Position numbers and translations under genes: made by a program. Of a stretch of DNA of 64,000 nt, positions 1 to 10,553 are shown piece by piece. Positions within the stretch are counted from its first letter, which is position 1. Each line of letters starts with the position of its first letter. The notes beneath the pieces were generated by a model. The model was not told where the DNA came from, ran no database searches, and was given only the letters and a program-made list of their open reading frames with translations. This stretch comes from Aegilops tauschii subsp. strangulata (Eukaryota > Streptophyta > Magnoliopsida > Poales > Poaceae), in contig NC_053037.3 in the NCBI RefSeq assembly GCF_002575655.3, positions 449,779,793 to 449,843,792 of the forward strand, in the 5' to 3' direction.

Positions 1-199
1 ACCTTCTCGCGTAAGCCATAGGCGCACTATACATCGACGGTGCTCCAGGATATTTTGTGCTGCATCTCACACGTTGGTGATAATAAACTGTGTGTGATCT
101 ACTTGATTTTTCATCTTGATTTGAATTACATAATGGGGTCACAGCGGCAATGGACGGTGTTTGAATTGCTAGACCTTTTATCTGGAGTGAACATGCAAC

Positions 200-3100
200 T
201 ATATGTGTGTCGTAAAAGAATTGGAATTATTCAGGGTTCTTTTGAACATTTTATACATTAAATTGGTTTTCTAGCCATTTCAGGTGCACAATTCAAAATT
301 AAACTACATGCACATTCTCCGGCGCACCAACATGGGTTGTAAAATCATATATGTGTCCATGGGTTTATGCTTATCTCCTATGCAAGAAGTGGGGATGAAA
401 TTCGAACACCACGGCACCGTGGCTCTCCGGCAAACGTCGACGTACTTGCTTTTGTAATTCTAGTAAATCCAAAATTTGTCCGAAATTCATGAAACTTGGC
501 ATGCTATCATGGAGCGGCATCAACATGCCATGGTAAAAAAAATTCCCATTTGGGGCAGGTTTGGGTATAAGCTTCTCATAAACCGGAGCTTCTCACAACA
601 AGTGTGATGGTTTTGGTAGGGAACGTTTCACCTTTCTGGACGAAATGATATCCGTTGCCTCTTCTCGATATCAAATTTTTTTCCTAGTGCCAACATAGAA
701 CAACAGGAGTGTTGTGTCAATTTTTGGGATTTTTCGGGGTTCGCTTGGACATTTTTATACATTAACTGAGTTTTCTATGCATTCATGTGCATAATTCAAA
801 TTTGAACTACAAGCACATGCTCTAATGCATATAAATTAGTTGAAAATTCAAATATGTGTCCTTGGTTGCCTTCTTAGGTCCCATGCAAGAAATGGGAATG
901 AATGTCAAACACCCTGCCACCGTCACTCGGCCGCAAACATTGAGATACCTGGTTTTTAAATTCTAGTAAATCCAAAACTCGTCTGAAATTCATGAAACTT
1001 GGCATGCTATCATGGAGCGGCATCAACATGCCGTGGTAAAAAATTTGTCCCATTTGGGGCAGGTTTGGGTATATGCTTCTCACAAACCAGAGCTTCTCAC
1101 AACAAGCATGTTGGTTTCGGTAGGGAACGTCCCACCTTTGGGGACGAACGATATCCATTGCCTCTTATTGCTTTCAAATTTTTTCTCGTGTCAACATAGA
1201 ACAACAGGAGTGTTGTGTCAATTTTTGTGATTTTTCGGGGTTCGTTTGGACATTTTTATGCATTAACTGAGTTTTTAATGCATTTATGTGCATAATTCAA
1301 ATTTGAACTACATGCACATGCTCCAGTGCATATAAATTGCTTGAAAAATCAAATATGTGTCCTTGGGTGCATGCTTAGGTCCCATGCAAGAAATGGGACT
1401 GAATTTCAAACATCAGGGCGCCGTTGATTGCCGGCAAAACATTTAGATGCCTTGTTTATAAATTCTAGTAAATCCAAAACTTGTCTGAAATTCATGAAAC
1501 TTGGCATGCTATCATGGAGCGGCATCAACATGTCGTGGTAAATTTTTTGTACCATTTGGGGTAGGTTTGGGTATATGATTCCCACAAACCAGAGCTTCTC
1601 ACAACAAGCATGATGGTTTCGGTAGGGAACGTCCCACCTTTGGGAACGAAACGATATCCATTGCCTCTTATCGCTTTCAATTTTTTCTTCGTGTCAACAT
1701 AGAACAACGGGAGTGATGTGTCAATTTTTGTGATTTTTCGGGGTTCGTTTGGACATTTTTATGCATTAACTGAATTTTCTATGCATTTATGTGCATAATT
1801 CAAATTTGAACTACATGCACATGCTCTAGTGCATATAAATTGGTTGAAAAATCAAATCTGTGTCATTGGGTGCATGCTTAGGTCCCATGCAAGAAATGGG
1901 AATGAATTTCAAACATCAGGGCGCCGTTGATTGCCGGCAAAACATTTAGATGCCTTGTTTATAAATTCTAGTAAATCCAAAACTTGTCTGAAATTCATGA
2001 AACTTGGCATGCTATCATGGAGCGGCATCAACATGTCGTGGTAAATTTTTTGTACCATTTGGGGTAGGTTTGGGTATATGATTCCCACAAACCAGAGCTT
2101 CTCACAACAAGCATGATGGTTTCGGTAGGGAACGTCCCACCTTTGGGAACGAAACGATATCCATTGCCTCTTATCGCTTTCAATTTTTTCCTCGTGTCAA
2201 CATAGAACAACGGGAGTGATGTGTCAATTTTTGTGATTTTTCGGGGTTCGTTTGGACATTTTTATGCATTAACTGAATTTTCTATGCATTTATGTGCATA
2301 ATTCAAATTTGAACTACATGCACATGCTCTAGTGCATATAAATTGGTTGAAAAATCAAATCTGTGTCATTGGGTGCATGCTTAGGTCCCATGCAAGAAAT
2401 GGGAATGAATTTCAAACATCAGGGCACCGTTGATTGCCGGCAAAACATTGAGATACTTTATTTTTAAATTCTAGTAAATCCAAAATTCATCTGAAATTCA
2501 TGAAACTTGGCATTCTATCATGGAGCGGCATCAACATGCCGTGGTAAAAAAATTGTCCCATTTGGGGCAGGTTTGCGTATATGCTTCTCACAAACCAGAG
2601 CTTCTCACAATAATCGTGATTGTTTCGGTAGGGAACGTCCCACCTTTGGGGACGAAACGATATCCATTGCCTCTTATTGCTTCCAAAAAATTTCTGGTGT
2701 CAACATAGAACAACAGGAGTGTTGTGTCAATTTTTGTGATTTTTCGGGGTTCGTTTGGACATTTTTATGCATTAACTGAGTTTTTAATGCATTTATGTGC
2801 ATAATTCAAATTTGAACTACATGCACATGCTCTAGTGCATATAAATTGCTTGAAAAATCAAATATGTGTCCTTGGGTGCATGCTTAGGTCCCATGCAAGA
2901 AATGGGACTGAATTTCAAACATCAGGGCGCCGTTGATTGCCGGCAAAACATTTAGATGCCTTGTTTATAAATTCTAGTAAATCCAAAACTTGTCTGAAAT
3001 TCATGAAACTTGGCATGCTATCATGGAGCGGCATCAACATGTCGTGGTAAATTTTTTGTACCATTTGGGGTAGGTTTGGGTATATGATTCCCACAAACCA

Positions 3101-4570
3101 GAGCTTCTCACAACAAGCATGATGGTTTCGGTAGGGAACGTCCCACCTTTGGGAACGAAACGATATCCATTGCCTCTTATCGCTTTCAATTTTTTCCTCG
3201 TGTCAACATAGAACAACGGGAGTGATGTGTCAATTTTTGTGATTTTTCGGGGTTCGTTTGGACATTTTTATGCATTAACTGAATTTTCTATGCATTTATG
3301 TGCATAATTCAAATTTGAACTACATGCACATGCTCTAGTGCATATAAATTGGTTGAAAAATCAAATCTGTGTCATTGGGTGCATGCTTAGGTCCCATGCA
3401 AGAAATGGGAACGAATTTCAAACATCAGGGCACCGTTGATTGCCGGCAAAACATTGAGATACTTTATTTTTAAATTCAAGTAAATCCAAAATTCATCTGA
3501 AATTCATGAAACTTGGCATTCTATCATGGAGCGGCATCAACATGCCGTGGTAAAAAATTTGTCCCATTTGGGGCAGGTTTGCGTATATGCTTCTCACAAA
3601 CCAGAGCTTCTCACAATAATCATGATTGTTTCGGTAGGGAACGTCCCACCTTTGGGGACGAAACGATATCCATTGCCTCTTATTGCTTCCAAAAAATTTC
3701 TGGTGTCAACATAGAACAACAGGAGTGTTGTGTCAATATTTGTGATTTTTCGGGGTTCGTTTGGACATTTTTATGCATTAACTGAGTTTTCAATGCATTT
3801 ATGTGCATAATTCAAATTTGAACTACATGCACATGCTCTAGTGCATATAAATTGGTTGAAAAATCAAATATGTGTCCTTCGGTGTATGCTTAGGTCCCAT
3901 GCAAGAAATGGGAAAATTTCAAACACCAGGGCACTGTTGATTGCCGGCAAAACATTGAGATGCCTGGTTTTTAAATTCTAGTAAATCCAAAACTCGTCTG
4001 AAATTCATGAAACTTGGCATGCTATCATGGAGCGACATCAACATGCCGTTGTAAAAATTTTGTCCCATTTGGGGCAGGTTTGGGTATATGCTTCTCACAA
4101 ACCAGAGCTTCTCACAACAAGCATGATGATTTCGGTAGGGAACGTCCCACCTTTGGGGACGAAACGATATACATTGCCTCTTATTGCTTTCAAATTTTTT
4201 CTCGTGTCAACATAGAATAACAGGAGTGTTGTGTTAATTTTTTGTGATTTTTTAGGGTTCGTTTGGACATTTTTATGCATTAATTGAGTTTTCAATGCAT
4301 TTATGTGCATAATTCAAATTGCACTACATGCACATGCTCCAGTGCATATAAATTGGTTGAAAAAACAAATCTGTGTCCTTGGGTGCATGCTTAGGTCCCA
4401 TGCAAGAAATGGGAATGAATTTCAAACACCAGGCCACCGTTGATTGCTGACAAATTGTTGAGATACTTTATTTTTAAATTCTAGTAAATCCGAAACTCGT
4501 CTGAAATTTATGAAACTTGGCATTCTATCATGGATGGCACCCGACATGCTATGGTATTTTTTGTGTCCTT
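200..4570. repeat. 503-bp tandem satellite-like array
   Basis: The landmark GAAACTTGGCAT recurs at about 491, 994, 1496, 1999, 2502, 3005, 3508, 4009 and 4512, so the spacing is 501-503 bp and about 8.5 monomers are present. The first copy (about 200-490) and the last are the most diverged. Monomers starting near 1496, 1999 and 3005 are almost identical, as are those near 2502 and 3508, giving a 1,006-bp higher-order period. Short ORFs recur in register in every monomer because the DNA is repeated, and I see no sign that they are genes. The array may be internal to the CACTA element ending at 8590, but no left CACTA terminus is visible. Confidence 0.95.
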
Positions 4571-5500
4571 TTTGAAAGATGGCGCACTCGAGTAATGACA
4601 GCCAACAAAGGCATTTTGATAAAATAGCTGCCACTGTAATATCTAAATGTTTGTATAATTCAAACCGTGTGCGTTTTGTTAACCATTCACGTTACGCCAT
4701 GTGTCTTGGTTTTAATGGCTATAGGAGGTGTCGTGCGGACACCTGCTTGACCTTGACTGAACGGGAGGCGTGCGAGCGCAGTCCGGTGCACAGGCTGACC
4801 AGGAGGCATGCAAGCTGTCCTTGAATGTGCAAGCTTACCGGGAAGCGTGTGAGTTGTACGCTGCGCAGGCTCCCTAGGAAGCAAGCCCTTTGACTTCCAT
4901 GGCCGGCCGCCTTCCTCTCTGTGCGCGCGCCCCCCTTAGCGGCATGGGACGCCGCCGTCGAACGTTGCCTCTTAGCGCCGCCAGCTGCCATCCTCCCACG
5001 CCCCGCCCGTCGACCCCGGGACGACATGATGCAAAGTGAGAGCAGGATTTGTGCATCTCTTCAACGCAAACGATTCTTTTGGATGACCCGTGTGCAACCA
5101 CTTACAAACAATTTGGTGCGATTTGCATCTGTCATATTGGGTATGTTACCATTTGTCAAACTGGAAAGATTGACATTTGTTGATCTAGTAACATTGCCAT
5201 TTGTCAACCTTGTAACACTGCGATTTGTCAAAATATGAACCTAAAAATCACAAGCAGTATCTAATTTTTGCAACTAAAATTCAGTAATTAAGCATAGATT
5301 TCATTCATAGATTAAGCAGTCGTTCTTAATTTATACAAACAGTTCAACTCGACAACTGAGCCGACCAAACTTTTCCCCAATTGTTGCCAACCACGTACTC
5401 AAATAGCTATTTCAACTATATATACTAGCTAATTTTAAGTACGTTGTACAGTTTCACCACATCTATAGTCAGATGAACTGAACAAAATAGCCCCTAAATA
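4571..5500. other. Unassigned DNA between satellite array and gene fragment
   Basis: No gene is recognised here. The segment 4700-5030 is GC-rich with overlapping chance ORFs. At about 5146-5236 there are four degenerate units of about 30 bp around a CATTTGTCAA core. The stretch 5240-5500 is AT-rich and featureless. This DNA may be internal to the CACTA element that ends at 8590. Confidence 0.4.
5146..5236. repeat. Short degenerate tandem repeat (CATTTGTCAA core)
   Basis: Four imperfect units of about 30 bp share CATTTGTCAA followed by a TTGTAACA-like stretch. Too short and diverged to assign. Confidence 0.55.
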
Positions 5501-5647
5501 CTACAACTACTGCAGAGGGGCTTTGTACTACTTTCGACTGCCTCTCCTTTGCCGAGCGCGTTCAGTAAGAGGTGGAGGAGGAGGATCCTACCGACGAATT
5601 GGGCAACCGCAATACGGTGCCTGCCGCTGTTGCAGCTTCAGCGACGC

Positions 5648-6294
5648 TCACCTCGAACGCCCTCTGCCACTCCAGACGACCCCTCTCGAAGCGGTGGTTT
5701 CCTCGTTGATCTCCTGATTGCTCGCCTCCGAGGCGGCGTGTGCCGCGGCCACGACGGCGGTAAGGCTCTTTGCGTGTTCGACGAGGCGCTCCTCCTCCTC
5801 CAGTAGGAACTCGGTGTGGCACGCAAGGTCGCTAACGCACGTGCGGGCATCCACCTCCGCCTCCTGCTTACGGGCGGCGGTGGCGGAGCGGGTGATGACC
5901 CCGGCGGTTGACGGTGGGCTGGCGGCCAACGACGGGGTGGCGGCCACGACCACCACCTCCCGCCTTCGGGCCGCGGTGGAGGAGCGGGTGATGGCCACGG
6001 TGGCCGGCAGTGGGGTGGCGGCCACGACAGCCACCTCCCGCCTCGGGCCGCGGCGGCAGAGCGGACGATGGCCCTGGCTTTCGACGGTGGTGTGGCGGCA
6101 ACGGCGGCCGGCAACAGCTGCCGACGGGCACCGGCGGCAGAGCGTGTGGTGGGTGTTCCGCGCACACCCAACAGGGACACCACGCGCACTACACTACATC
6201 GGGGACTGCGCCGCCGCCGCGGTGTAGCCTCCCAGCTGGAGTTGTCCTCTAATGACGGCGGAGTGGCTGAGCAACGACGATGGACCGGTGCCAT
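5648..6294 (-). pseudogene. Frameshifted gene fragment with Ala/Thr/Arg-rich internal repeats, function unknown
   Basis: Reading on the minus strand, an ATG in a good context (GCCAATGG) at 6294 opens a frame beginning MAPVHRRCSATPP. After about 83 codons the likely reading frame changes near 6044, where one base is missing relative to the next repeat copy, and continues to a stop at 5648. Read across the shift, three degenerate copies of a unit of about 27 residues (VAATP..., ITRS.TAAR) appear, followed by a more complex C-terminus with a short acidic, probably helical stretch (FLLEEEERLVEHAKSL). A TATA box lies about 80 bp upstream. The product would be about 215 aa. I do not recognise the family. 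The position between a satellite array and a CACTA end suggests a gene fragment captured by a transposon; the very GC-rich composition also allows a chance frame. Confidence 0.45.
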
Positions 6295-6373
6295 TGGCGA
6301 TTGTGGGAGAAGCAGACAAGATAAGCTATAGGGAGGGAGGGCAAAATGTGACGCAAGGCTCGCCGGCCGTGAG

Positions 6374-6384
6374 GGTTTTTATAG
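6374..6384 (-). promoter_or_regulatory. TATA box for the 6294 minus-strand ORF
   Basis: The minus strand reads GCTATAAAAACC here, about 80 bases before the ATG at 6294. This spacing suits a plant core promoter with a short leader. Confidence 0.5.
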
Positions 6385-6644
6385 CAGGCCGGTAAGCATT
6401 GGGATTTTGGGGGATTTCACCGAGTCGGGCGGGAAGCTTGCGCGGGAACCTGTGAGGTTGTGTGGGAACGGGCTCACCGACGATTCATTGGCGCCACCGT
6501 TTGGCCAAAAGAACGCCTCCGCATAGTGCGCAAGCTTGCGATGTAAGCCGTCTGCGGCAGCGGGGTGACAAGACGTGCGAGAGGAGGACAAAAGGCCACG
6601 TACACATATGGTTAATAAGAAAACGTTTGTGATTTAATTACCTA

Positions 6645-6847
6645 CTATACCCCCGTCCTGGTTTATAAGTATGATTTAACTAATAAAATACGAATGCATG
6701 TCGCCGAAGATTATATAGTTGGATTCGTATTTGAACATAGTTTCCAATTATATAATTTTTATAACATGCATTAACATTTTGTTGGTTAAATTTGAGGGCA
6801 AAGTATGGCACAGAATATAGAAGGGACTATAGACTAGACGGAGCTGG
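6645..6847. mobile_element. Degenerate Stowaway (Tc1/mariner) MITE
   Basis: The left end CTATACCCCCGTCCTGG and the right end ACTAGACGGAGCTGG are decayed forms of the Stowaway termini CTCCCTCCGTCC / GGACGGAGGGAG, flanked by TA on both sides (6643-6644 and 6848-6849). The interior (GGATTCGTATTTGAACATAG) resembles other Triticeae Stowaways. It sits between the promoter of the 6294 minus-strand ORF and the exonuclease pseudogene at 7280. Confidence 0.7.
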
Positions 6848-7279
6848 TAGCACACGGCCGCTCTCTACGCAGGATGCAACTGTCGGCCGGCTTGTAGGCG
6901 ACCATTTCCTGCGTGTTCAACTGCTCTATGCGTGTGGTTGCTTGCGGTTCAGGCGGCCGCGGCACGCTCTGCTCGCGTCCCGCCGCGCGCGCTCTGCTCT
7001 CGCGTCCCTCCGGGTGCTCTGCCCTCGTCCCTCCATGCGCGCTGCCAGTGTTCGGGGCCCGCGCATGATCACGCACGTTCGTGTGCATGCGGTTGCGCCA
7101 AGCGCGCGCGGCGCGATGATGCAGTTACCCACTGCAAAAACTGCCATGCGGATGCGCCGAGAATCCACGCCGCCCGGCCCCCTTTTATTCCTGCGGCCAT
7201 TTACCTTCATCTCTCGTCTCACATGACACAATAAGCACACCCACGAGGACACATATAGAGAGGTCATCCAGCGGTTCCA

Positions 7280-8023
7280 ATGGCGCTCCCCATGGCTCCA
7301 ATGGCGCTCCTAGCGGCCGACGACGACAACGGCGGGCAGTTCACCACGCAACACGTTGTGGACACCCACGTGAGGGGGAAGGCTCTCTCGGTGGTGTACA
7401 TGAATGATCCGGTCTCGGTGGAGAGCTCCATCCAAACTATGGAGCAGTTCCTTGTCGAGGACAAGTACCAAGTGGTCGGCTTCGACCTCGAGTACACCAT
7501 GGGTCATGTCGGGCATGATCAGAAGGTTGCCGTCACCTAGTTGTGCGTGCGACATGACATCCTCGTCTACCACTACCACCTGGCCACAACGCCTTGCGAG
7601 CGTTTCTCCAGGTTTATTAATAGCTCCGACTACAGTTTCGCTGCGGTGGACACCACCAACGATCTAAAAGTGCTCAAGGTTTCGGGCTTGAAATGCCTGA
7701 ATCTTGTCAACATCCAGCGCCACTACAAGGTCTGGGGCAGCGACAAAAACAAACTGAACTCCCTCGTTGACCTCGCCTCAGCCATCATCGACCCCTACTA
7801 CATGAAGATGAAGAATGAGAGCAAGAAGGACAAGAACGCCTGGCACAATGTGTGGCATGAGAGACTGGATGAACAACGTGTCAAGTATGCGGCCAAGGAC
7901 ATGTACACAAGCTACGAGATGTACAGGCAGATCGTTGACATGAGGAAGTGTCTTCTTCCTGCCCCAGACGAGGGATCGAGCCACAGAGGAGTGGCGGGAG
8001 CGTCACAAGAAGTAGATGACTAG
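7280..8023 (+). pseudogene. DEDDy-type 3'-5' exonuclease domain protein (WRN/RNase D-like) with one in-frame stop
   Basis: A 247-codon reading frame starts at ATG 7280 and is interrupted only by a TAG at 7538-7540 (codon 87); the frame continues unchanged to the stop at 8021-8023. The DnaQ-like exonuclease signature is visible: motif I FDLEY (Asp69, Glu71), motif II around VDTTNDLKVL (Asp128) and motif III YAAKDMYTSYEMY (Tyr203, Asp207). Intact relatives remove nucleotides from 3' ends of DNA or RNA; grass genomes hold many short single-domain members of this family. The stop falls just after motif I, so a translated product would lack motifs II and III. A C-to-T change in a CAG codon is the likeliest cause, because the family usually has a Gln-Leu-like pair there. 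It lies about 570 bp inside a CACTA right end, so it may be transposon-captured; an old host gene is the alternative. Confidence 0.82.
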
Positions 8024-8130
8024 ACGATCGTTTCTCCTACTTTAGAATGCATGCAATTGTTTATTGAGGTGCGTGCAAATGATCTGTATAGTCACTTATG
8101 TAATTGGATGTTTATTTTAGTTACTATATA

Positions 8131-8150
8131 CACACACACACACACACACA
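8131..8150. repeat. (CA)10 microsatellite
   Basis: Twenty bases of uninterrupted CA repeat directly follow a TATA stretch, downstream of the exonuclease pseudogene. Confidence 0.95.
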
Positions 8151-8199
8151 TGTTATTCTACTGTAGACAGAGCAATCACACAGCTTATTAGCAGCAATC

Positions 8200-8590
8200 G
8201 TATGTGTTATTATTAGTCTTCGCACACATTTCTGATTACGGACATGTTTACCGCGTATCACACATCTTGTTCAGTTGAACCGTTTCCATTGTGTTGTCTA
8301 ATCACACACAGTTCATCCTAATGAACCGTATGCTGTATATCGCACACACCTTCATCTGGCTGCCCGTTTCTTTTGTTCCTCCTCATCGTAAACAGTTAAT
8401 TGAGCTGAACCGTATGCCCTGCATCGCAAACACAAAAATCTGAACCGTGTTTGATGCATCCGTCATCGCAAACTTTTTGCACCTTTTTTGACGGGTTTTT
8501 TACACCACCGTTTGCGATTATGGCATCACACACAGTTTCGTCGAAGGGTCTCTGATCGTAGTGTCGCGTTTGGACCATCCTGCAGTAGTG
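8200..8590 (+). mobile_element. Right end of a CACTA element (left end outside window or not seen)
   Basis: The sequence ends CCATCCTGCAGTAGTG at 8590; read inward from that end it starts CACTACTGCAGGATGG, a CACTA terminal inverted repeat. The preceding 370 bp carry the subterminal motif repeats expected of this superfamily (variants of GAACCGTATGC, AACCGTTTGCG and TCGCACACA in both orientations). Immediately outside is ATG (8591-8593), one arm of a possible 3-bp TSD, then the leader of an LTR retrotransposon, so the CACTA inserted into that leader. No matching left terminus was found at 1-8200, so the element probably begins upstream of the window and may include everything from position 1. 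Confidence 0.75.
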
Positions 8591-8804
8591 ATGTTAGAGT
8601 TAGCAAAATCATTTAACCTGGGTAGAAGAGAGATCAGAGTCCCAGAGTAAAGGTCGAGGAGTAAAAGATCCTAATAGCACCCATTGTGATGTGGGCCCGT
8701 AACCCACACAACAAAGTTAGTAAAAGTTTTTCAAAGGCTAGACTCAACTTCAGCCAAGGAGTTGGAAAGGGAGCTACCTACAAGCACTCGCTTTTATACC
8801 AACT
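8591..8804 (-). mobile_element. 5' leader of an LTR retrotransposon, with primer-binding site
   Basis: The reverse complement aligns base by base with the leader of the intact gypsy element at 24689-24905 (same blocks such as GATCTTTTACTCCTCGACC). The primer-binding site lies next to the LTR at about 8790-8802 and reads TTGGTATAAAAGCG on the minus strand, a diverged form of the usual TTGGTATCAGAGCC. The rest of the element was separated by the CACTA insertion at 8590. Confidence 0.8.
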
Positions 8805-10089
8805 TGTGATGCCAGCAATTCAATTGTACACTAATCATACACGCAAATGTGTACGATCAAGATCGAGGACTCGCGGGAAGATATCACAACACAACTCTAG
8901 ACACAAATTAAAATAATACAAGCTTTATATTACAAGCCAGGGGCCTCGAGGGCTCAAATACAAACGATCAGCGGAAGCAACAATATCTGAGTACAGACAT
9001 AAGTTAAACAAGGTTGCCTTAAGAAGGCTAGCACAAGCATCCACGGTGATCGAAAAGGCAAGGCCTCCTGCCTGGGAGCCTCCTAACTACTCCTGGTCGT
9101 TGGCAGCCTCCACGTAGTAGTAGGCACCCTCGGGGTAGTAGTAGTCGTCGGTGGCGGCATCTGGCTCCAGGGATCCATCATTTGATCGTAGCTATCGGGT
9201 ATAGGGGAAAAGAGGTGGCAAAGCAACTGTGAGTACTCATCCAAAGTACTCGCAAGACTTACATCAGATCTAAACTAAGTATGCATCTGTATCAAAGGAA
9301 TGGGATGTATCTATGGACTGAACTACAGAATGCCAGAAGAGAAGGGGAAAACCTAGCCTATCGAAGACTAGCATCTTCAAGCATCTTGCAGCATTTAGAA
9401 GAGTACAGAATAGCATATTATTATTAGCAATCATGTTGTAGTATTAATGCCCAGAGATCCTTTCTCGACTCCCCGCAAGAAAGCAATCCCGGAGCAACAT
9501 ATCCATTTCTCATGCCTCAGCATCTAGTTCTAGTTGTACCGATCGGGATACAACTCCAAGCGTCCGTTACCGTGGACATGGCTATACAAATAGATCAATC
9601 TTCCCTATAGGGGTGCACAAACTTACCCAGCACGCTCGATCAACTCGGCCGGACACACCATCAGGTCATGACCGGCCTCGGCCAATCAAAATGCCACAGT
9701 CCTACCTAGGCTCAACGGAGAGGCCAGCACACCGGTCTACATCCTAAGCACGCATGGGCCTTGGGCCCATTGCCCTTTGTACTACTGCACGTTGCGTGGA
9801 CAACCGAGATCAGTCCTGGCAACCTCCTTATACAAGGCAGGTGCTTACGCGGGCCACCCGAGCGCGTGCTACTCAATCGCTGACGTCCGAAGAGCTTTCG
9901 GCTGATACATACGATGCAGAGTGCCCATACTTATTCCCGTGTGGTGGTCTGTGCGAAAAAGACCAGAGGCCTACTCGGATCACATATCCAAACCATTAGT
10001 GTCTTGGTAGTGCGCGTAACGAGCACAGACTCACGATCATGTGAACCCATCGCCCCGTCTCGTGGGCTTACGGCAAGGGCCCGGAATGC

Positions 10090-10230
10090 CCGGTTGTGCC
10101 ACATAATTATCTCGCGGGTACCCTCCAGGTCAACCCGACTACACATCAACTCATGGGTACACTCATGGTCAACCCGACTTCACATTTCTCTCGCAGGTAC
10201 CCCTCGGGGACGACCCGACTTCATCATGGT
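10090..10230. repeat. Three degenerate ~44-bp repeats inside the LTR
   Basis: The phrase CGGGTACCC...GTCAACCCGACT...CACAT recurs three times. It belongs to the LTR. Confidence 0.5.
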
Positions 10231-10262
10231 TCTGGGGTAAGGTTGAAGTAACCTTGTGTTTA

Positions 10263-10553
10263 TAATCATCAAGGGGGGAATCCGAGGAATCACCCTCGAT
10301 GGATTTCTACTCGATGGTCCATAACATCAAGCGGGAATCTGAGGAATCACCCCCGAAGGATCCCTACTCGATGTAACCGTCAAGGTGGACTTGGTGGAAT
10401 CACCCTCGATGGTCCACACTTGAGGAGTTGCACGACGGAGTCATCATCGGAAGTGGTGAAGGAGGAATCACCCTCGATAGACCATGAACGAATAGCTACA
10501 CTATAAAGTTAACGTCAGAAGTGCTATACGAGGTATCACCCTCAGCACTCGAT
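10263..10553. repeat. Minisatellite with GGAATCACCCTCGATGG core inside the LTR
   Basis: The core GAGGAATCACCCTCGAT, or a close variant, occurs five times with spacing of about 55-75 bp. It lies inside the minus-strand LTR and is not obvious in the related LTRs at 21023 and 30498. Confidence 0.7.

Noticed and set aside
1525..3216. Three identical 60-codon minus-strand ORFs (MFYVDTRKK...)
   Set aside because: They recur in register with the satellite monomer and change with it; no protein homology recognised.
8790..8804. tRNA gene suggested by tRNA-complementary sequence next to LTRs (also at 24692 and 53204)
   Set aside because: These are primer-binding sites of LTR elements; no cloverleaf is formed.
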